Below are positions 1 to 5,128 of a stretch of 5,128 bases of DNA, piece by piece; the first letter of the stretch is position 1, and each line of letters begins with the position of its first letter. Position numbers and translations under genes: made by a program. The notes beneath the pieces are model-generated. The model made no database searches, was not told where the DNA came from, and was given only the letters and a program-made list of their open reading frames with translations. Source of the DNA: Deltaproteobacteria bacterium (GTDB lineage Bacteria > Desulfobacterota > Desulfuromonadia > Desulfuromonadales > JAAYDE01); assembly GCA_017417085.1 (NCBI GenBank), contig JAFPZV010000025.1:1-5128 (forward strand), read 5' to 3'.

Positions 1-2287
1 CCGTTCCTTCCCTACCGGTTCGGGATACTCGATACGCTGGTGAAAGATGCCCGTCAGAATCAGATTGAAGCTTCGGGCGATATGGTGCAGATCCTTCAGC
101 GTCAGTTCGCAGTTGTCCAGCTGGCCATCAATGAAAATATTGTTGATGAGTTTCTGTACCATGCCATTGATGCGGGCCGGCGTCGGATCGGCCAAGGTAC
201 GGCTGGCCGCCTCCACCGAGTCCGCCAGCATGATCAGCGCCGCCTCCCGCGACTGCGGACGCGGTCCCGGATAGCGGTATTCCCTCTCGTCCACCTGATA
301 ATCGCCGCCTTCCTCTTCCTCCTTCTTCCTCGCCTTGTCATAGAAAAACCGTATCAGGCTGGTGCCGTGATGCTGACGGATAATCTCCTCAATCGGTTCG
401 CCCAGTTTGGCCGTCTTCGCCATTTCCACGCCATCCTTCACATGCGCCATAAGGATCAACGCGCTCATGGAAGGCGCCAGTTTGTCATGGCGGTTTTCCT
501 GGATGCTGGAATTTTCGATAAAGTAAAGCGGTTTCCTGATCTTGCCGATATCATGATAGTAGGCGCCCACCCTCGCGATAAGTGGATTGGCGTGGATCGA
601 CTCGGCTGCGGCTTCCGCCAGATTGCCCACAATCACCGAATGATGATAGGTCCCCGGCGCCTGTACCATCAGCTCCCGCAGCAGCGGATTGTTCATATTG
701 GCCAGCTCCAGCAGCTTGATGTTCGTGGTATAGCCGAAAATGGATTCCGCCAGGGGGATGGTGGCGATGACCACCACCGCGCACAGCAAACCGCCAATCG
801 ACGCAAACACCACGTGGTACACCAGCTGGGCCATATCGAACGAGGGCGCACGTCCCAGATACATCCCCGAGGCAAGCAGGCTGTTGACCAGCATCAGCCG
901 CACGCCCGCCAGGTAGATGTAGGAACGCTGCTCGCAGTGCCGTACATAGTGGGCCCCCACCAGACTGCCGATCACGGCGTAGAAGATTATCGACAGATTG
1001 TCGCCGCACATGGAACCGTACAGAAACGTGGAAACCATCGCAAAGAGCGTGGCGGTCTCTGCGTTGAGGACGATCCGTACCAGCATGGTGGCAGAGGCGA
1101 AGGGCAGCAAATAGTAATAGATCGAGGAATCGATCCACGGAAAGGCGTTCTCCAGAGCACCAAAAATGAAAATGAACAGCTTGATAAAGGGCAGGAAGCA
1201 GAACAGCAGGGTTCCCATGAACAGCAGATCGCGTCCCCGAAACAGGTACTTGCGAATATTGCCATCCCCGAAACGATGGATGCACCACAGCATGAGAAAC
1301 ACGCATACAAAGATGCCGGCGCTGACGCGTGTCCAGCGCCGGTAGGGATTGCGGGCGCGGTAGGCCTCAATCTTCTCGATCTGCTCCTCGCTGACCCGAT
1401 CGCCCTCGCGAACGATCATCTCCCCCTTCTTTACCCGGTAGAGTACCGTCCCCACGGCTTCGGCCGCCTGCATCCTGCGGCCTTCCGTCTCGTTCTTGTT
1501 GAAGGTCAGGTTGGGCATTGTCATGCGCAGCAGAACAGGCAGCAGCGCGTCGACCAGTTCCGAGGGCATCTTTGGGTCGCCGCGCAGGATTTGGACAAAA
1601 CGCTGATTGTAGGCGTCGAGATCGATCACGCCCTTGAAATCGGTTTTGAGGGCTTCGGTGTGAGCGTTCAGATCGCGCACCACAATGCCCTGATCCGCAT
1701 CCGCAAGAAACAGCTGCAGATTGCCGACAACCGGAGCACGCAAACGGTTCACCGCCTCCGGCGGAAAAGAGTCGGGGTCAAACTGCTCCGGCAACTGGGC
1801 GCGCAGATGTTCCACCTCCTCCACGCTCACATTCGTTCCCAAAACCTTCCCCAGATGGGCAGCAGACTCATCGGCGGAGGAGTTTTTTCCTTCCGGTCCC
1901 TGCAGCCACTTCAACGCCTCCCGCACGCGCAGAAAAACGGCCCGGGATGTGTTCGGATCAAAATCGTACAGAGGCAGCACCTCCCGCTGCGCCTCCAGAC
2001 GTTTCTTTTCGGTCATGTGCCGATCGGGCACCAGCAGGTTGCGCGGCGCCTTCACATCCCGCGTGGCTATATTTCCCGGTTTGTAACTGGGAATTCCGGC
2101 AGAGCGAAACAGAATCAGCGCCGCAACCCAGGTTGCAAGCAGCACCATCCCCAACAAAGCCCGCTGCCGGTCGTTCAGACGCACCATCAAAACCTGCAGA
2201 CGGGCCCATTTTTGCCGGCAACGGCTCCACATCTGCTCAAGATTTTTCCGATTCAGCCACTTCTCGGCAAAAGCCCGCTTCCAGCTC

Positions 2288-2310
<23 letters not shown>
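1..2310 (-). CDS. pgpH: Seven-transmembrane HD-domain phosphohydrolase, PgpH/YqfF type (3' end missing)
   Basis: I read 770 codons without a stop from ATG at 2310 to the window edge; only the C-terminal tail is missing, since relatives are roughly 700-800 residues. Order of parts: basic N-terminus; membrane segment about 51-68; large extracytoplasmic domain about 70-330 (7TMR-HDED type); seven membrane segments about 331-345, 361-384, 397-413, 418-431, 438-452, 463-483 and 494-520; then a cytoplasmic HD domain. The metal-binding set is complete: His557 (PGTYHHS), His586-Asp587 (YYHDIGK), His623, His647-His648 (QHHGT) and Asp697 (LADSVEA), with spacing like Listeria PgpH. In Firmicutes this family hydrolyses cyclic di-AMP to pApA; that substrate here is inference. 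A charged stretch (KARKKEEEE, about 659-667) lies between the HH and final Asp motifs. The gene begins inside the end of phoH, so the two are probably translationally coupled. Confidence 0.93.
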
Positions 2311-3277
<967 letters not shown>

Positions 3278-3287
3278 ATATTCTTTC

Positions 3288-3305
3288 AAAAGCCAACCGG
3301 CTTTT
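3288..3305 (-). promoter_or_regulatory. Small hairpin just before the phoH start codon
   Basis: AAAAGCC and GGCTTTT form a perfect seven-base stem around a four-base loop (GGTT in the phoH message). It ends ten bases before the ATG at 3277, next to the weak ribosome binding region. It could affect translation of phoH. With only three GC pairs it is weak as a terminator on either strand. Confidence 0.35.
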
Positions 3306-3326
3306 CCGACCCCTTTCCAGCTCCCT

Positions 3327-3340
3327 CAAAAATATTTTTG
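3327..3340. repeat. AT-rich palindrome CAAAAATATTTTTG in the phoH leader
   Basis: A perfect 14-base palindrome with A5 and T5 arms lies in the untranslated leader of phoH, about 40-50 bases after the predicted transcription start. It stands out in otherwise GC-rich DNA. It could bend DNA, bind a protein or form a weak RNA hairpin; its role is unknown. Confidence 0.4.
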
Positions 3341-3376
3341 CCGTCCGTTTCAAAACAACACGGTTGCTTTTACGAA

Positions 3377-3398
3377 GAAAGCGGCATTATATGCTTTC
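3377..3398. repeat. Inverted repeat GAAAGC-N10-GCTTTC over the phoH -10 box
   Basis: Perfect six-base arms at 3377-3382 and 3393-3398 surround the phoH -10 box (3386-3391), with the centre of symmetry at about 3387.5. The position suits a repressor operator, but no known regulator motif is recognised, and arms of this length can occur by chance. Confidence 0.35.
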
Positions 3399-3414
3399 TC
3401 GGGCAACGACTCAA
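3386..3414 (-). promoter_or_regulatory. Sigma70-type promoter of the phoH operon
   Basis: On the minus strand TTGAGT (3414-3409) and a perfect TATAAT (3391-3386) are separated by exactly 17 bases. The expected transcription start is near 3379, giving a leader of about 100 bases before the phoH ATG. The -35 box matches the consensus at four of six bases (TTGA). This is the best promoter in the window. Confidence 0.75.
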
Positions 3415-3422
3415 AGCGCTTT
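3413..3422. repeat. Palindrome AAAGCGCTTT at the phoH -35 box
   Basis: A perfect ten-base palindrome overlaps the last two positions of the phoH -35 box and extends upstream, towards eno. It may be a protein binding site in the divergent control region; no regulator can be named. Confidence 0.3.
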
Positions 3423-3454
3423 ACACGGTTTGGGAAGATTTGCGCCGGAGTTTG

Positions 3455-3463
3455 TGCTACATT
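3455..3463 (+). promoter_or_regulatory. Possible extended -10 promoter of eno
   Basis: TG-C-TACATT fits an extended -10 element (TACATT matches TATAAT at four of six bases). It would start a message near 3470, about 90 bases before eno. I find no convincing -35 box at the right distance, and the nearby TTGACG at 3483-3488 has no matching -10, so this is tentative. Confidence 0.25.
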
Positions 3464-3486
3464 GGGCCAAAACTGGTGAATATTGA

Positions 3487-4848
<1,362 letters not shown>

Positions 4849-4857
4849 AAAGATGTT

Positions 4858-4875
4858 TCCCGGTTCAAACCGGGA
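4858..4875 (+). other. Small hairpin after eno
   Basis: TCCCGGT and ACCGGGA form a perfect seven-base stem with loop TCAA, ten bases after the eno stop. No T-run follows on the plus strand, so it is unlikely to terminate alone. It may protect the 3' end of the message or assist the next hairpin. Confidence 0.5.
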
Positions 4876-4890
4876 GAGCAAACAAAAACC

Positions 4891-4936
4891 GGCGGGCGGC
4901 TCAGATCCCCTGTGATTTGAGCCGCCTGTCTGTTAT
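4891..4936 (+). terminator. Probable intrinsic terminator of eno
   Basis: A core stem of GGCGGCTCA (4895-4903) with TGAGCCGCC (4918-4926) is perfect over nine bases. Outer pairs reach 4891 and 4930 and inner pairs reach 4906 and 4915, with a few G-U pairs, giving about 16 pairs around the loop CCCCTGTG. The tail TGTTAT is poor in T, so release may be incomplete or need help from Rho. Confidence 0.7.
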
Positions 4937-4975
4937 GGAGAGAAAAGGCATTGCAAATTATCGATCATCATCTAT

Positions 4976-4980
4976 GGAGG
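4976..4980 (+). promoter_or_regulatory. Ribosome binding site of the TSCPD-domain gene
   Basis: GGAGG lies 11 bases before ATG at 4992, slightly far but the only good site. It supports 4992 over the in-frame ATGs at 4974 (which overlaps this site) and 4935 (next to the terminator stem), neither of which has a ribosome binding site. Confidence 0.6.
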
Positions 4981-4991
4981 CTTTGAAAATC

Positions 4992-5128
4992 ATGGCTGTT
5001 TATGAATATCAAACCAGGGGAACCTGTTCGCAGAAGATCCAGGTGGAGCTGGATGGACGTACCATCAACAGTGTGCATTTTACCGGCGGATGCAGCGGCA
5101 ACCTGCGTGGCATAGCCAAACTGGTCGC
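4992..5128 (+). CDS. TSCPD domain protein, TIGR03905-like (3' end missing)
   Basis: The first 45 codons are present before the right edge. The start reads MAVYEYQTRGTCSQKIQVEL, followed by a short turn and FTGGCSGNLRGIAKLV. This pattern, with Cys12 in GTCS and Cys34 in GGCSGNLRG, is that of the small TIGR03905 TSCPD proteins, usually about 80-90 residues. A related TSCPD domain occurs at the C-terminus of vitamin B12-dependent ribonucleotide reductases. The conserved cysteines suggest metal binding or redox work, but no function is established. It follows eno after a probable terminator, so it likely has its own promoter; I could not identify a convincing one in 4931-4975. There is no signal peptide or membrane segment in the visible part. 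Confidence 0.8.
   Translation, partial: MAVYEYQTRGTCSQKIQVELDGRTINSVHFTGGCSGNLRGIAKLV

Noticed and set aside
3364..3393. A plus-strand promoter TTGCTT, 18-base spacer, TATATG for eno.
   Set aside because: The -10 part is the mirror of the much better phoH -10 box, and both boxes are weak matches; the start would lie about 160 bases from eno.
4857..4876. GGTTCAAACC in the hairpin after eno resembles a tRNA T-arm.
   Set aside because: The loop is the wrong size for a T-loop, and there is no acceptor, D or anticodon arm around it.

Overview
This window looks like chromosomal core sequence from a moderately GC-rich bacterium. My best guess is a Gram-negative of the Desulfuromonadales/deltaproteobacterial type. 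That guess rests on overall protein flavour, the phoH - membrane HD hydrolase gene order and the TSCPD-family gene. Nothing in the window is a decisive taxonomic marker. I see no mobile element, CRISPR array, rRNA or tRNA.

Layout. On the minus strand, positions 3277 down to 1 hold a two-gene operon. It starts with a PhoH-family ATPase (phoH/ybeZ type). This overlaps by 23 bases the start of a seven-transmembrane HD-domain phosphohydrolase of the PgpH/YqfF type, which runs off the left edge without its stop. The operon is read divergently from enolase (eno, plus strand, 3562-4848). The intergenic region between them (3278-3561) carries a good sigma70-type promoter for phoH (TTGAGT, 17-base spacer, TATAAT), several short palindromes around it, and a strong ribosome binding site for eno. 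After eno come a small hairpin and a long GC-rich hairpin that looks like its terminator. The start of a small TSCPD-domain protein (TIGR03905-like) then follows and is cut by the right edge.

How the genes work together. In many bacteria phoH, the membrane HD hydrolase and the rRNA maturation endonuclease gene ybeY lie together, so ybeY is the expected next gene beyond the left edge. This links an RNA-related ATPase with a membrane phosphodiesterase that in Firmicutes degrades cyclic di-AMP. Enolase is a separate glycolytic housekeeping gene. The TSCPD protein has no assigned function. I found no clearly new system. The points most worth a second look are the symmetric elements on the phoH promoter, the unusual leader of phoH, two cysteines near the enolase active site, and the uncharacterised TSCPD protein.
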